Notes: generated by a model not told the origin, from the sequence alone. A stretch of 64,000 bases of DNA from Metamycoplasma subdolum (GCF_033546815.1 NZ_CP137846.1:590604-654603); one strand, 5' to 3'. Positions 33,486-45,647 are shown, numbered from the stretch's first letter. Made by a program: numbers and translations.

Positions 33486-34076
33486 ATGAGTCAAACTCGT
33501 ACTTTAGAAAGTGAAAAGAGTGAATGTATTAGAGTTTTAGTAATGACAATTGTTTTTACTGTCTTATTAATAGCTTCAATGATTTTCACTAATGTTAAAA
33601 AAGAAGGAAACGAAACACATGAAATTGTTTGATCAGTACTTCTTGTTGCGACATTAATTTTAGAAATTGCACTGCTAATTACTGGTAAGAAAATTGAAAA
33701 ACTTTCTCGAATTAGTAAATGATTTATATTTTTCTGAGCGGTGTTTTTATCATATGTTGCTTTTTTCTTTATAGAGAAAAAGCTTGGAAGTAAAGTAGCA
33801 CCAGAAAAATTTTTAAAGGTAGGATTTTATACTATACTAGGAATTCATGTAGTTCTTATTGGTTGATACATTGCTTTCTCAGCTAGAGAGATAGTTAAGA
33901 TAAATAAAATCAGCAAACAAGAACAACTAATTAGAGAAGAACATGAGATGAATCAACTTCCTAACATAAAAAAATCTATATATAATTTTGATGACGAACT
34001 TGATGAAACTAATAATGACAATCAATATGGCAATCGTCGCAATAAAGATAAATTTAAAGGTTGAAAAGATTTCTAA
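33486..34076 (+). CDS. Small four-helix membrane protein (twin 2)
   Basis: 196 residues with four hydrophobic segments in the first 140 residues, spaced as in the preceding gene. It then has a polar cytoplasmic tail of about 55 residues rich in Asn, Asp, Lys and Arg. The tail is the main difference between the twins. The start has AAAGGA upstream. Each twin has its own terminator, so they are expressed separately. Function is unknown. Confidence 0.75.
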
Positions 34077-34093
34077 AATTTGTTAATTAATGA

Positions 34094-34127
34094 AAATGAA
34101 GCTCTGATTAAAGAGCCTCATTTTTTT
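34094..34127 (+). terminator. Terminator after twin 2
   Basis: Stem AAATGAAGCTCT/AGAGCCTCATTT with one mismatch and a six-base loop, followed by a T run. It lies between converging genes and may serve both. Confidence 0.75.
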
Positions 34128-34144
34128 CTTTGAAAAACTCTTTA

Positions 34145-34909
34145 TTAGTGTACGTGAAGTACTAGTTTTTCTCCTTTTACTGTTCCTGGTTCACTAAATT
34201 TATCTATGTCAACAATATATGTTGTTTTAAAAATTAAGTGGTTAGTGTCATCTAAAATTTCAATATCTTCAGTTTCAGTTCCAAACTTAAATCCCTTAAC
34301 TGGTTTTGAAATTTTAGGTGTAATTTTTACATATTTTCCTAAAGCGGCTAGAAGTTCATTGAATCCTTTTGCTTGAGCTTCTAAAATTTCAGCTTTTATA
34401 GTTGTAAGCGGAGTTTTCTTCATTTCTTCTTTTACATGAGTATGAATTTCATAATCTCCTAAAACAACTTCATGGTGAAAATGTTCTTTTTCAAATCCAC
34501 CAATTTCAAAACGTTTTGTTCCAGCAACTACACTATCAACAATAATGTCGATGTCTAGGTGAATAATTCCTTCATCATCATGTGAGTGAGTTGAAGGCTT
34601 TACTGCAAAAGTAGCATTGCCTGGTTTTTCGTCGTCATTAAAAGTAATTCCGTATTTTTCAAATACTTTTTTAACTTCATCTCAGTTTTTAGTTGCTTTA
34701 AATTCTGCAGTTGGTACTGATGGTAAAACTTTGTTTTCTTTTGTAGCAACACGGCCAATTTTTAAACCTTTTCAGTTTTCTGTTCCGTGTTCTTCTGGTT
34801 TTTCAGGTTCTGGTTTTTTGCCATCTTTACAAGATGCAGATATTGTTGGAACTGCAACTAGTGAAGAAATAGCGGTTAAGCTTAAAATAAATTTATTAAT
34901 TTTTTTCAT
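34145..34909 (-). CDS. Histidine-rich lipoprotein
   Basis: 254 residues. The signal peptide and lipobox (TISASC, Cys near 27) anchor it outside. A proline/glutamate linker follows, then two similar halves, each with a TEF- or TTI-like strand start. Histidines cluster in the middle (THSHDDEGIIH; EKEHFHHEV; EIHTHVKEE, roughly residues 95-155), and the protein ends in LVLHVH. Such clusters suggest zinc, copper or other divalent metal binding. The ATG at 34909 (TAAGGAAA upstream) was chosen over one 54 bases upstream, which would put a charged extension ahead of the signal peptide. It is a single gene. Function is inferred only from composition. Confidence 0.72.
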
Positions 34910-35135
34910 ATTTTTTTCCTTATTATAAAAGTCTTTAAAAATAACTTTTTCATTAATTAACATTTTATATTTTACATAAAGTTTATAAAAAGTGTAAAAA
35001 AAAGTGAGAATTTCATTATTTTTTATTAACCAAAAATTAATTATTAATTGGAATTTTGATCTTATTTGAAAAACTTACGGTTTAAATAACTATAAATATA
35101 TAAAGTAATTAAAGTTAATTTTATAATTTATATAT

Positions 35136-35792
35136 ATGAAAAAATATAGTCTTTTGATATTATCATCTTTTATATTATCAACACCAATTGCATTGATTTC
35201 TTGTCAAAATCCAAGTCGTACTTATTGAACAAATTTAAAGTTTGATGAGATTTTCACTAATGCAACTTATGATGAAGAAGGAACTGGCGAAGAACTAGAG
35301 GTTGGAGGCAAGAAGGCAAAAGGCTCATTTAATAATAATTACGGAGCAAGTAAGGAAGAAATTCTTGAGATGTTTAAAGATTTTAAATTTGAACTTACGG
35401 CAGAAGGAAAAAAAATGACAGCATTGGAAATGTATGAACATTTAAGAGATGCTGTTAGTGAGTATGTTTTACCACAAGGAAAATATTATGGAATGGGAGA
35501 TAGGAAAACTTTTGAGCAAGTTTTTGGCACGAACCCAATTATTACTAATCTTTTAATTTGTAGTTTTCCAAATTTTAATAAAAGCAAATTTCCGGAAAAT
35601 AAATTTGAATTTCGTTATTCAATTTATAAACCAAAAGATAAAGAAAACTTGCTTGTAATTTCATCTCAATTTTTTTATTCAGATAAAAATCATATTGATA
35701 GTCAAATAGTTGATGTAACAATGAAACATGACACTGGTGTTGGAATTGGACCAATATTTTTCTACACAATTTCTGGATTTAAGGAAGTATAA
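35136..35792 (+). CDS. Lipoprotein upstream of rsmD
   Basis: 218 residues starting with a signal peptide and lipobox (ALISC, Cys near residue 23). The mature domain has no recognisable motif. No ribosome binding site is visible; a TATATAT stretch lies directly before the ATG, so the transcript may be nearly leaderless. The stop is one base before the rsmD start, so the two share a message although their functions look unrelated. The preceding bases from 34910 hold only AT-rich promoter-like DNA. Confidence 0.72.
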
Positions 35793-35793
35793 A

Positions 35794-36336
35794 ATGTTAA
35801 GAATTATTGCCGGAAAATATCGAAGTAGAAAACTGATTGAACCTTCAAAAGACACTACAAGGCCAACAACTGATAGGGCAAGAGAAGCTCTTTTTTCTTC
35901 TCTTCAATTTGAAATAGAAAATAAAACCTTTTTAGATCTTTTTGCAGGTTCTGGAGCGTTCTGTTTTGAGGCATTAAGTAGGGGTGCAAAAAGTGCAATT
36001 TCAGTTGAAAAAAATAGAGAAGTTTTTGAAATAATTAAGTTAAATAAAGAGATGCTTCAAGAAGATAATTTGCAAGTTTTTCACTCAGATGCCTTAAGTT
36101 TTTTAAAGAATAATTTGGACAAAAAGTTTGATTTTATTTACCTTGACCCGCCTTATGCTATCGTTGACGTTTTATGTGAATGTTTAAACTGAATTACAAA
36201 GTTTGAAATGGTTAATGAGGGCAAAATTATTGTTGAAACTAATCTAGAAAAGTTAGATTGTAGACTAAATAATTATGAAGTTTTTAAAATTAGAAGATAT
36301 GGAAAAATATATTTTCACTTCATTGCTAAAAAATAA
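35794..36336 (+). CDS. rsmD: 16S rRNA (guanine-N2)-methyltransferase RsmD
   Basis: 180 residues with the expected RsmD features: N-terminal RIIAGKYRSRKL and RPTTDRAREALFS, the SAM-binding LDLFAGSGAFCFEALSRGA, and the catalytic DPPY tetrad (YLDPPYA). It methylates G966 (E. coli numbering) of 16S rRNA during 30S assembly. The start directly follows the lipoprotein stop, with AAGGAAG serving as ribosome binding site. About 175 AT-rich bases without an evident hairpin separate it from gmk. Confidence 0.93.
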
Positions 36337-36511
36337 TTTTCTGCATAAATAAAGCGGTTTTTTAGAAAATCATAAATCACTTTTATTTTTTGCTTTTTTC
36401 ATTTTTTATATAATTTTATAAACCTATAATTACATTTTTAAAATGTGATAAAATTTAATACACTATATGACCTGATTATTTCACTTAAATACTTAACGAA
36501 AGGAAAATAAA

Positions 36512-37144
36512 ATGGGAAAACGTAAATTAATCATTTTTACTGGACCAAGCGGTGTTGGAAAAGGAACACTCGAAAAATACTTGTTTGCTAACAGCAGGCT
36601 TAAACTAAAACTTTCTGTTTCAGCAACAACAAGAAAACCAAGAGAAGGTGAAGTCGATGGAGTGCATTATTACTTCATTTCAAGAGATACATTTGATGCT
36701 TGTTTAGCAGATGGAAAATTCATCGAATACTCACTTCATTTTGATAATTATTATGGTACTCTTCACTCAGAAATTGAGCACATTTCAAAGCAAGGAAAAA
36801 TACCATTTTTAGAAATTGAAACTAATGGTGCAATGCAAATAGTTGACTTTTACAAAAAGCATAATAAACTTGATGAAATAGTTTCTATTTTCCTAATGCC
36901 TCCTTCATTGAAAGAGCTTGAAAAACGTATCATTACTAGAAACACTGAATCACCTGAAACTATTAGTAAACGTATGGAAAAAGCAAAAGAAGAAATTGGC
37001 TATGCAAGTATGTTTGATTATGTTGTAACTAACAATAGTATTAAGGTTGCGGCTGACGAAGTTAAAGCAATAATTAAAAAAGAATTTAAAGATTTTTTTG
37101 AACAAAATAAACATAAAACGCAAGAAATCGGAAGAACATCTTAA
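36512..37144 (+). CDS. gmk: Guanylate kinase
   Basis: 210 residues. The P-loop is GPSGVGKGT near residues 10-18. SVSATTRKPREGEVDGVHYYF binds GMP, and the LID region contains RIITRNTESPETISKR. It converts GMP to GDP with ATP, an essential step when guanine nucleotides come from salvage. The start has GAAAGGA upstream. It heads a cluster gmk-PP2C-kinase-rsgA-rpe, all closely spaced on the same strand and often conserved in Firmicutes relatives. Confidence 0.96.
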   Translation: MGKRKLIIFTGPSGVGKGTLEKYLFANSRLKLKLSVSATTRKPREGEVDGVHYYFISRDTFDACLADGKFIEYSLHFDNYYGTLHSEIEHISKQGKIPFLEIETNGAMQIVDFYKKHNKLDEIVSIFLMPPSLKELEKRIITRNTESPETISKRMEKAKEEIGYASMFDYVVTNNSIKVAADEVKAIIKKEFKDFFEQNKHKTQEIGRTS

Positions 37145-37164
37145 AATTATTTAAAGGGGAAAAC

Positions 37165-37908
37165 ATGAATTATAGCTATCGAAGTGATGTCGGATTAATT
37201 AGACCTGAGAACCAAGACAGAGTTGGAGTTAGCCATAAAGAAGGCTGAACGCTTGCTGTTTTATGTGATGGAATGGGTGGACATTATGGTGGAGCTAAAT
37301 GTGCTGAAATATCACTCAGCTCTTTTCAAGATAGCTTTTTAAATTTCTTTCCTTTTAATACTTCTTATCAAAATAAAGAAGTTATTACTGCCTGATTTGT
37401 AAATGCAATTGGTGATGCAAAAAGAAAATTAATTAATTTTGCTAAACAAAATCCACAATATAGTGACATGGGAACAACTTTAACTTGTGCCCTAATTTTT
37501 GGTGCTAAAAAACATGTTTATGTTTTTAACATTGGCGATTCTAGAACATATATTTATAATGGACTTTTATATCAAGTGACAGAAGATCAAAATATTTTTA
37601 ACAAAAGACTTAGAGAAGGATGAAGTTCTTATGAAGCTTATGCAGATCCTAATAAGAAAAAGTTAACAAGTTGCTTAGGCCCAAATAAAATAAACTCTTA
37701 TAATGGTAATGTTTTTAATGAAACAAGCAATGCTCAAGTTGTTATTTTAACAAGTGACGGACTTCATGATTTTATAGATAAACCTATTTTTGAACAAGTG
37801 GTTTCAAGAAATGATTTGAACCTTGAAGAAAAAGCTGAAAACTTAGTTCTATATGCAAAGAAAAATGCATCGAATGACAATATTTCGATAGTAATGGTGG
37901 AGCTATAA
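37165..37908 (+). CDS. PP2C-family Ser/Thr protein phosphatase (Stp/PrpC-like)
   Basis: 247 residues. PPM-family motifs are visible: RPENQDR near residue 14, the metal-binding CDGMGGHYGG, MGTTLTC, NIGDSR, LTSDGLHDF and the C-terminal NDNISIV. It uses Mn or Mg to remove phosphate from Ser/Thr residues and should oppose the kinase encoded one base downstream. The stop (TAA) and the kinase ATG are separated by a single base, which suggests coupled translation. Confidence 0.93.
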
Positions 37909-37909
37909 C

Positions 37910-38923
37910 ATGGAAGAAAAAGTTCTAAAAGAGTTGACTAAATATCCAAATCTTTCAAAAAACTTTACTGATTTTAAATTAATTGGAAGAGGTGGATTTG
38001 GCGAGGTTTATAAAGGAAGATTCAAAAAAAATGGTCAAATTTATGCCATTAAAATTTGAACATACGGCGAAGACCTTGTTAAAAGAGAAACTACTTTTGA
38101 AAGATTTAAAAACGAAGTTAGATGTTTAAAAGATGTAAATGACAGCAATGTTGTTGCAATTTTTGGCTCTTATATTTCTAAAACCGAAAGTTACATTGCT
38201 ATGGAACTTGTCCAAGGGACAAACCTTAAAGATGTTCTAGCAAAAAGAAAAAAATTAAGTGTTGATGATGCACTTTTTTATAGTCGTCAAATTTTAAAAG
38301 GTTTAAAAGCAATTCATGAAAAAAAGATAGTTCATCGTGATTTAAAACCTTCAAACATTTTAATTGATCACAATTTAAATGTTAAATTAATTGACTTTGG
38401 AATCTCACTTGGCGAAGATTCATTAAGATTAACTGCTGATAATAAAATAATTGGTTCAGTTCAATATATTGCACCCGAACAAGTTGATGGTTCAAGAAGT
38501 CCAAGCCCTCAATCAGATATTTATTCTTTTGGCATTTTACTTTATGAAATGCTTCAAGGTCGCGTTCCTTTTAATGCTGAAAACGCAGCCGATGTTGCCT
38601 TAAAGCATGTTAATACTCCATTTCCACCACTTGATAATGTAAACGTTACAATTCCTCAATCTTTAGAAAATATTATTATTAAATGTACTGCTAAAAACCC
38701 TGCGGATAGATATGAAAATTGTCAAGCAATTTTAGATGATTTAAATACATGCATGCTGCCTAAAAGAGCACATGAGCCTAAACTTTTATTAGATAAAAAG
38801 AAAAAGAAAGTATCACAAAAGAACAAAAAAACAATAAATATTGTTCTCTTTACTCTTATTGGTGTTGTAATTTTCATAGTTATTGTTTTAGTAGTCTTAC
38901 TTGCTACGGGGGTAATTAAATAG
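37910..38923 (+). CDS. Eukaryotic-type Ser/Thr protein kinase (PrkC/PknB-like, no PASTA domains)
   Basis: 337 residues. The kinase domain is complete: glycine loop GRGGFGEV, YAIKIW (ATP Lys), HRDLKPSN catalytic loop, DFGIS, and APE in IAPEQ. After about residue 270 there is a Lys-rich linker and one membrane helix (about 308-334), with only a few residues beyond it. The extracellular PASTA repeats of wall-bearing Firmicutes are therefore absent, as expected without peptidoglycan. It overlaps rsgA by one base and probably regulates proteins in the cytoplasm with the neighbouring phosphatase. Confidence 0.93.
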
Positions 38924-39765
38924 TGGAAAAAGGAAAAATAGTTAAGTCTGTTGCTGGATTTTTTGATGTCAAAAGTTTCAAAGATGGAGAAATTTATCGT
39001 GTTAGAGGGTCTGGCAAATTAAGACTTTTAGACATGAAACCAATTGTCGGCGATCATGTTGAATTTCAAAAAGGAGAATTAATTCATAGAATTTTAGGAC
39101 GTAAAAACTTTTTTATACGACCAAAAATTGCTAATGTTGATCAAGCAATTGTAGTTATGAGCCTTGTTGAACCTGAATTTAGTTCACTTTTAGTTGATAA
39201 ATTTTTAATCATTGTTGAATCAAAAGATGTAAAACCCGTAATAGTTTTAACTAAAAAAGACTTAACTAGTCTGTCAAAAATTAATTATTACAAAGATCAA
39301 GGTTATAAAGTTTATGAAATTAATTATGAAACTGGTGAAGGATTTGACGATCTTTCAAATATCTTTAAAGATAAAACTAGTTTCTTTGTTGGCCAAACCG
39401 GTGTTGGTAAAACCACTTTAATTAACTACTTAGCTAAAACAAACTTTGAAACTCAAGAAATTTCTAAAGCTTTAAATCGTGGAAAACATACAACCCGTGA
39501 AGTTTCATTGATTGAATTTAATGGTGGCGAAATAATTGATACACCAGGATTTTCAAGCATTGAATTTGACTTGACAGTTAAGGAAATGCCTTCAGCATTT
39601 TACATTTTTAGAGAACTTGGAAAAGAATGCAAATACAAAAGTTGTTATCACTATAATGAACCTCTTGAAGATTGTGCAATTAAACAAGCAGTTCAAAGCG
39701 GAAAAATTAAGGAAGAAAGATACAATAATTACCGTAGTTTTATGGCTAGATTAATTGAAAAATAA
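38923..39765 (+). CDS. rsgA: Ribosome small subunit-dependent GTPase RsgA
   Basis: 280 residues of the circularly permuted GTPase RsgA (YloQ). An OB-fold region comes first, then G4 LTKKD before G1 GQTGVGKTT, G3 DTPGF, and a zinc knuckle near the C-terminus (C-x-x-x-x-C-x-H-x-x-x-x-x-x-x-C in ECKYKSCYHYNEPLEDC). It helps mature the 30S subunit. The start is GTG, overlapping the kinase stop by one base (TAGTG). Adjacency to a kinase/phosphatase pair is conserved in Firmicutes, where RsgA can be a PrkC substrate. Confidence 0.95.
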   Translation: MEKGKIVKSVAGFFDVKSFKDGEIYRVRGSGKLRLLDMKPIVGDHVEFQKGELIHRILGRKNFFIRPKIANVDQAIVVMSLVEPEFSSLLVDKFLIIVESKDVKPVIVLTKKDLTSLSKINYYKDQGYKVYEINYETGEGFDDLSNIFKDKTSFFVGQTGVGKTTLINYLAKTNFETQEISKALNRGKHTTREVSLIEFNGGEIIDTPGFSSIEFDLTVKEMPSAFYIFRELGKECKYKSCYHYNEPLEDCAIKQAVQSGKIKEERYNNYRSFMARLIEK

Positions 39766-39773
39766 GGAGAAAA

Positions 39774-40421
39774 ATGAGAAAGATCAGCCCTTCTGTTTTA
39801 AATGTAGATAAAGAAAAGTTAGTTCCTTATATTAACAAACTAATTGAATGAAATGTGACTAATGTTCACTATGACGTAATGGACAACATTTTTGTTCCAA
39901 ATGTTGCACTTCAATATAAAGAAATTGAAATGATAAAAAAAGAATGTTTAAAACATACAATGGATATACATTTAATGGTAAAAGATGTTTTTGGATATTA
40001 TAAAATGTATAAAGATATTGGCGATATTTTAACATTCCATTTTGAAGCAATGAGTCAAGAAGATTTACAACATTTGATTGCAAAAGCAAGGCATGACAAT
40101 GTTAAATTAGGACTTGCAATTAGCCCCGAGACTAATGTTGAAGTTATTAGACCTTACCTTAAATATTTATCTTTAGTTTTAATAATGTCAGTTAAACCAG
40201 GCTTTGGTGGACAAAAATTTATTGATGCAAGTTATGATAAAGTTTTTGCTCTAAAAAGAATGATTCAAGAAGAAAAAAAAGAAATCATAATTCAAATTGA
40301 TGGTGGGGTAAAATTAGACAATATTAAGTATTGTTTTGATGCTGGAGTTGACCTTGCTGTTGTTGGTAGCTTTTTAGTTGAAAATTTCAGTGAAGAAATT
40401 ATCAAAAAACTTTTAAAATAA
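39774..40421 (+). CDS. rpe: Ribulose-phosphate 3-epimerase
   Basis: 215 residues of a TIM-barrel epimerase. Motifs include ISPSVLNVD, VHYDVMDNIFVPN, DIHLMV, MSVKPGFGGQKF and IQIDGGV, with the acid/base Asp residues in place. It interconverts ribulose-5-phosphate and xylulose-5-phosphate in the non-oxidative pentose phosphate pathway. AAGGAGAAAA precedes the ATG. It is the last gene of the gmk cluster and is followed by a terminator. Confidence 0.94.
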
Positions 40422-40441
40422 AGAAGAAATTTGAAAATTTA

Positions 40442-40467
40442 AGTGCCTTTAAATAGGGCATTTTTTT
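40442..40467 (+). terminator. Terminator after rpe
   Basis: Stem AGTGCC/GGCATT (one G-T pair) followed by seven Ts. Confidence 0.7.
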
Positions 40468-40471
40468 AAAT

Positions 40472-40497
40472 AAAAAATCAATGCATTTTTGCATTGA
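40472..40497 (-). terminator. Terminator after lysS
   Basis: Eight-base-pair stem TCAATGCA/TGCATTGA, loop TTTT, with a T run on the minus strand, directly downstream of the lysS stop. Confidence 0.8.
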
Positions 40498-40511
40498 AAT
40501 TTTAGTTATTA

Positions 40512-41987
<1,476 letters not shown>

Positions 41988-42055
41988 TATTAATTCCTTT
42001 TGAGTTTTAATTAATTAACTTAATTTTACTAAAAACTTGATTTTAATTTCTCAAT

Positions 42056-42077
42056 TAAAAAACACGCCATTAGCGTG
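42056..42077 (-). terminator. Terminator after tsf
   Basis: Stem CACGC/GCGTG with a five-base loop, followed on the minus strand by seven Ts. Confidence 0.75.
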
Positions 42078-42088
42078 CTTAGATTAAA

Positions 42089-42967
42089 TTATTTTTTCAT
42101 TTGTTCAGCAACTTCAGTTGCAAAGTCTACAGACTTTTTCTCAATACCTTCACCAACTTCAAAACGCACGTAGTCTAAAAGTTTCATGTTAGCATTTTCT
42201 AAAACAACTTTAACAATTTTGCTGTCATCAATAACAAATGGTTGATATAGAAGAACTCCAAGTTCGTTGTATTCTTTTCTAAATAATCCAGCTTTCATTG
42301 AAGCTTGAATTTTTTCAGGTTTTCCTACTAAAGCTTTATTTGATGAAACTGTTTTGTCAACTTTTTGTGCTACATCTTTAGGTAAACATTCTTCACATAA
42401 ATATGAAGGATTTAGTGCTGAAACATGCATTGCAATTTGTCTTGCAAGTTCTTCGTTTTTGCCTTCAGCTTTTACAATAACAGCGATTCTGTCACCAAAG
42501 TGAGTGTATCCCGCTAAGATTTCATTTGCTTTTGCAACATATTTTTCTGCTCTTCTTAAAGCAATTTTTTCACCAATTTTAGCAGTTAGTTCGTTGGTAC
42601 CTTCTTCAATAGTTTTACCATCAATTTTTAGTTTTTTAGCATCTTCAATTGTGCTTCATTTTTCTTTTGCTAAAGTAACTTGCACTTTGTTTGCAAATTC
42701 TTGAAATAGTTTGTTTTTAGCAACAAAGTCAGTTTCTGAATTAAGTTCAAAGATAACTGCAACTTTACCATCAACATAAGCTTTTGTTACACCTTCAGCA
42801 GCAATTCTTCCTGCTTTCTTAGCAGCTTTAATGATTCCTTTTTCTTGCAATCATTTGATTGCCGCTTCAACATCGTTTTTGGTTGCTTCAAGAGCATTTT
42901 TACAATCTAGAAATCCTGAATTTGTTCTTTCTCTAAGTTCTTTTACTTTATTTAAATCAACAGCCAT
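42089..42967 (-). CDS. tsf: Elongation factor Ts
   Basis: 292 residues. The N-terminal UBA-like domain ([20 protein letters not shown]) and the core TDFVAKN motif are both present. EF-Ts exchanges GDP for GTP on EF-Tu. It lies 18 bases downstream of rpsB, with GGAGG before the ATG, in the usual rpsB-tsf arrangement. It is followed by an intrinsic terminator. Confidence 0.97.
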
Positions 42968-42985
42968 ATTTAACCTCCAAGTGTT

Positions 42986-43933
42986 TTATTTTCCTTCTTT
43001 TACTTCTTCTTTTTTAACTTCTTTAGTATGAGTATCTACTGTTCTTTCTTCATATCTGTTGTTATTATATCTTTTCTTTGGAACATATTCTTTTTTAGGT
43101 TCTTCAGGAAGAATAATATCTTCATTTTTTCTATAAGCGAACAGTTGTTCTTGACCTTTTGCACTACAGATAGCATCAGCTAAAACAGTTAAAATTAATG
43201 TTACTGATTTTACTGAATCATCGTTTGCTGGAATGATAACATCAACTAAATCTGGGTCAGTGTTTGTATCTTGAATAGCAATAATTTTTAAACCTTTTTT
43301 CTTAGCTTCAAGAATAGCAATTTTATCATCTAAAGGTGAAGCGGAAATCATAACTTGAGGTGTTTGTTTACCTGCTAATTTTCTAATTCCGCCTAAGTTC
43401 TTTTGAAGTTTAGCGATCTTTTTGTCAAATAAAAGACCTTCTTTTTTAGTATAACCTTCATAGTTAGTTGCTTGTAAATTTTCAAGTCTTTCAAGCTCTC
43501 TAACACTTCTAAAAATGGTTTGTGAGTTAGTTAATGTTCCGCCCAATCATCTTTCTGAAACATATGCTGAACTTGTTCTTGCTGCAGCTTGTTCAATTGC
43601 TTTTTTTGCTTGTTTTTTAGTTCCAACTCAAATAAATGAAATAGGTTTTGAAGCCATTTTTTGTAATAGTTTGTAAGCAAGTTCTAATGCTTTTTGAGTT
43701 TTGGCAACGTCTAGAATGTGAATTCCCATTCTTTTTCCTCAAATGTATTGTTTCATTTTTGGATTTCACATTGCAACTTTGTGTCCAAAGTAAGTACCAG
43801 CTTCAAGTAATTTTTCACGTGAAATAATTTCAGGTACTGCTTGAATTTTTTCTTGTTTTTTAACTTCAGGTTTTTCTTCAACCTTGTGCTTTGAAGTTTT
43901 TTTAACTTCAACTTCTTTTTTAGTTTTTTCCAT
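42986..43933 (-). CDS. rpsB: 30S ribosomal protein S2, with charged extensions
   Basis: 315 residues, longer than the usual 230-260. The S2 core starts near residue 38 ([27 protein letters not shown]) and includes [19 protein letters not shown]. It carries a Lys/Glu-rich N-terminal extension of about 35 residues and a Lys/Arg/Glu-rich C-terminal extension of about 50 residues, as seen in several mycoplasmas. The ATG with AAAGGAAAA upstream is preceded by a structured leader (43955-44012) that may mediate S2 feedback control. It is co-transcribed with tsf. Confidence 0.95.
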
Positions 43934-43954
43934 GTTTTTCCTTTTGTTAACTTC

Positions 43955-44012
43955 CTATTGTTTCTAACAGTAAGCATTACTTTTGTAACACACGCCACTG
44001 GATTCGCAATAG
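43955..44012 (-). ncRNA. Structured 5' leader of rpsB (possible S2 autoregulatory element)
   Basis: On the minus strand the leader folds as nested helices: closing helix CTATTG (44012-44007) with CAATAG (43960-43955), a middle CAGT/ACTG helix, and an inner TTAC-AAAA-GTAA hairpin. It ends about 22 bases before the start codon. Ribosomal protein leaders of this kind bind the encoded protein. Whether it matches a known S2 leader class is not established. Confidence 0.45.
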
Positions 44013-44270
44013 TGTTTAATTAATTAATTTTTTTGTTTTATAACATTAGTTAAATAATATTATGAGTAAATTTTAACATAAAATACAAAAAGTTTTAGAC
44101 ATTAATTTGCTTAAAATTGAGCAAAATTTTTAAATTAAAAAATAGTTAAAAAAAATCTGTTTTTATTTAAAACTAACTTACAATCCACACTATTAAAAGT
44201 GAGTTAGGGAGTATAATATTTAGACTGCCTTCTTTTAATAAGCAGTATAAAAACTAAACAAGGAAAATAA
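44013..44270. promoter_or_regulatory. Divergent intergenic region: rpsB promoter side and phosphatase promoter
   Basis: AT-rich DNA without a gene. On the plus strand TATAAT occurs at 44212-44217, about 54 bases before the phosphatase start. A small hairpin ACTGC/GCAGT (44224-44246) lies in its leader. No clear -35 was found. The rpsB-tsf promoter must also lie here. Confidence 0.45.
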
Positions 44271-45647
44271 ATGAAAAAGGGAAAATTTTTATTATTAGGC
44301 GGGTTATCCGCAGCAGTTTTACCAATGGTTCCTTTAACAATTAGTTGTGGAAATGGTGAACAAAAGAAACCTGAGAAATCTTTTGAAGATTTAACAGCAG
44401 CAGAAAAACTAACATTTGTTACAGAAAAATTCAATAAATTAGATGAAGCTGATAAAAAGAAATTTTTAAGTAACTCAAAAGCTTTAAAAGAATTACTTAA
44501 CCAAGATGAAGTACACACCTTAATTGATGAATTAAATAAAGATGCAGCTCAATTCGGCTCAATCGTTTGATACATCAAATCAGCTGAATCTTTAATTGGA
44601 AAAGAACAAGCATTTGCAACCGCTAAAAAAGCATTTGATGCTTTAAAAGCAAATGTAAAAGCTCAAGCAGTGTTTGATTTTAATCAAGATTTCAACACTG
44701 CACAAAAAGTTGATAATCCTACAAAAACAATTCCTGTAATTTTTATGGACATCGATGAAACCGTTCTACAAAATGACTACACTGAAGCATTTGGCATGTT
44801 AAATGGTGGATACAGTGGTGAAATGAAAGAAAAGAACGATTTAAAAGGAAAAAGATTTGCAGTTCCTGGTGCCGTTGAATTCATTAACCACGTTCAATCA
44901 AATGGTGGATTAGTAATTTATCAATCAGATATGAACCAATCAACCGCTGTTGTTCAAGCAGTAAAAGAAAACCTTAAAAAAGTTGGTGTTAAATTCGTCG
45001 CTGACTTCCAATTCTGAATGCGTGGTTCAATGCCTTACGTAGCTGAAAATGAAATGGATATCACTGATGAAAAAACCAAAGATATGACAGATGATCAACT
45101 AAAAGAACTTGCTAAGAACACTAAATTCACAACAGACTTTAGTCCAAAACCTTGAAGAACTTGAACTAACTCAAGTGCTGCATATCGTTTAGGTAAATTA
45201 GTTTACAAAACTGATCGTATGCAAGGTGCTGATGCAAACACAAAAGGTTGAAACTTTAATCAAGTTGATGGTAAATCAGGGGATGCAGTTAAGTTATTAA
45301 CTTTAATGAAAATTGGAGACAACTTTAATGACTTCTTTGACCGTTTATCAAAAGATAAAAGTTTAAAAAATAATGATGAACGTACAAAAATTTACACTGA
45401 AAATGAAAAATTGAGAGCATTATTTACTAAATTTGATGCTAACTATTTGGAAGCTAAAAAAGTAGGCAATAAATATGAATTAAGCGAAGTTGCGGATCGT
45501 CCAAACGCTTATATATTAATTCCTGGAAACAGTGAATATGGTGGTTGATTAGACTATTATGGTTACAAAACAACCTTTAAAAATTTATATGAAGAACTAA
45601 AAGCAATTTTAGCTGATCCAAAATATGAAAAAGGACCAGAAAGATAA
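44271..45647 (+). CDS. HAD-family acid phosphatase lipoprotein, e(P4)-like
   Basis: 458 residues. The signal peptide ends in lipobox LTISC (Cys near 26). After a helical spacer of about 125 residues comes the HAD domain. Motif I is DIDET (Asp160, Asp162), motif II falls in VIYQSD, and motif IV is GDNFNDF, the form typical of the lipoprotein e(P4)/class C acid phosphatases. These act outside the membrane on nucleotides such as NMN or AMP, releasing nucleosides for uptake. Several Trp codons are TGA. It is a single gene with its own promoter and terminator. It could feed the BMP-type nucleoside importer encoded earlier in the window. Confidence 0.82.

Noticed and set aside
34910..34963. Earlier ATG for the His-rich lipoprotein
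   Set aside because: It would place 18 charged residues ahead of a normal lipoprotein signal peptide; the later ATG has a ribosome binding site.
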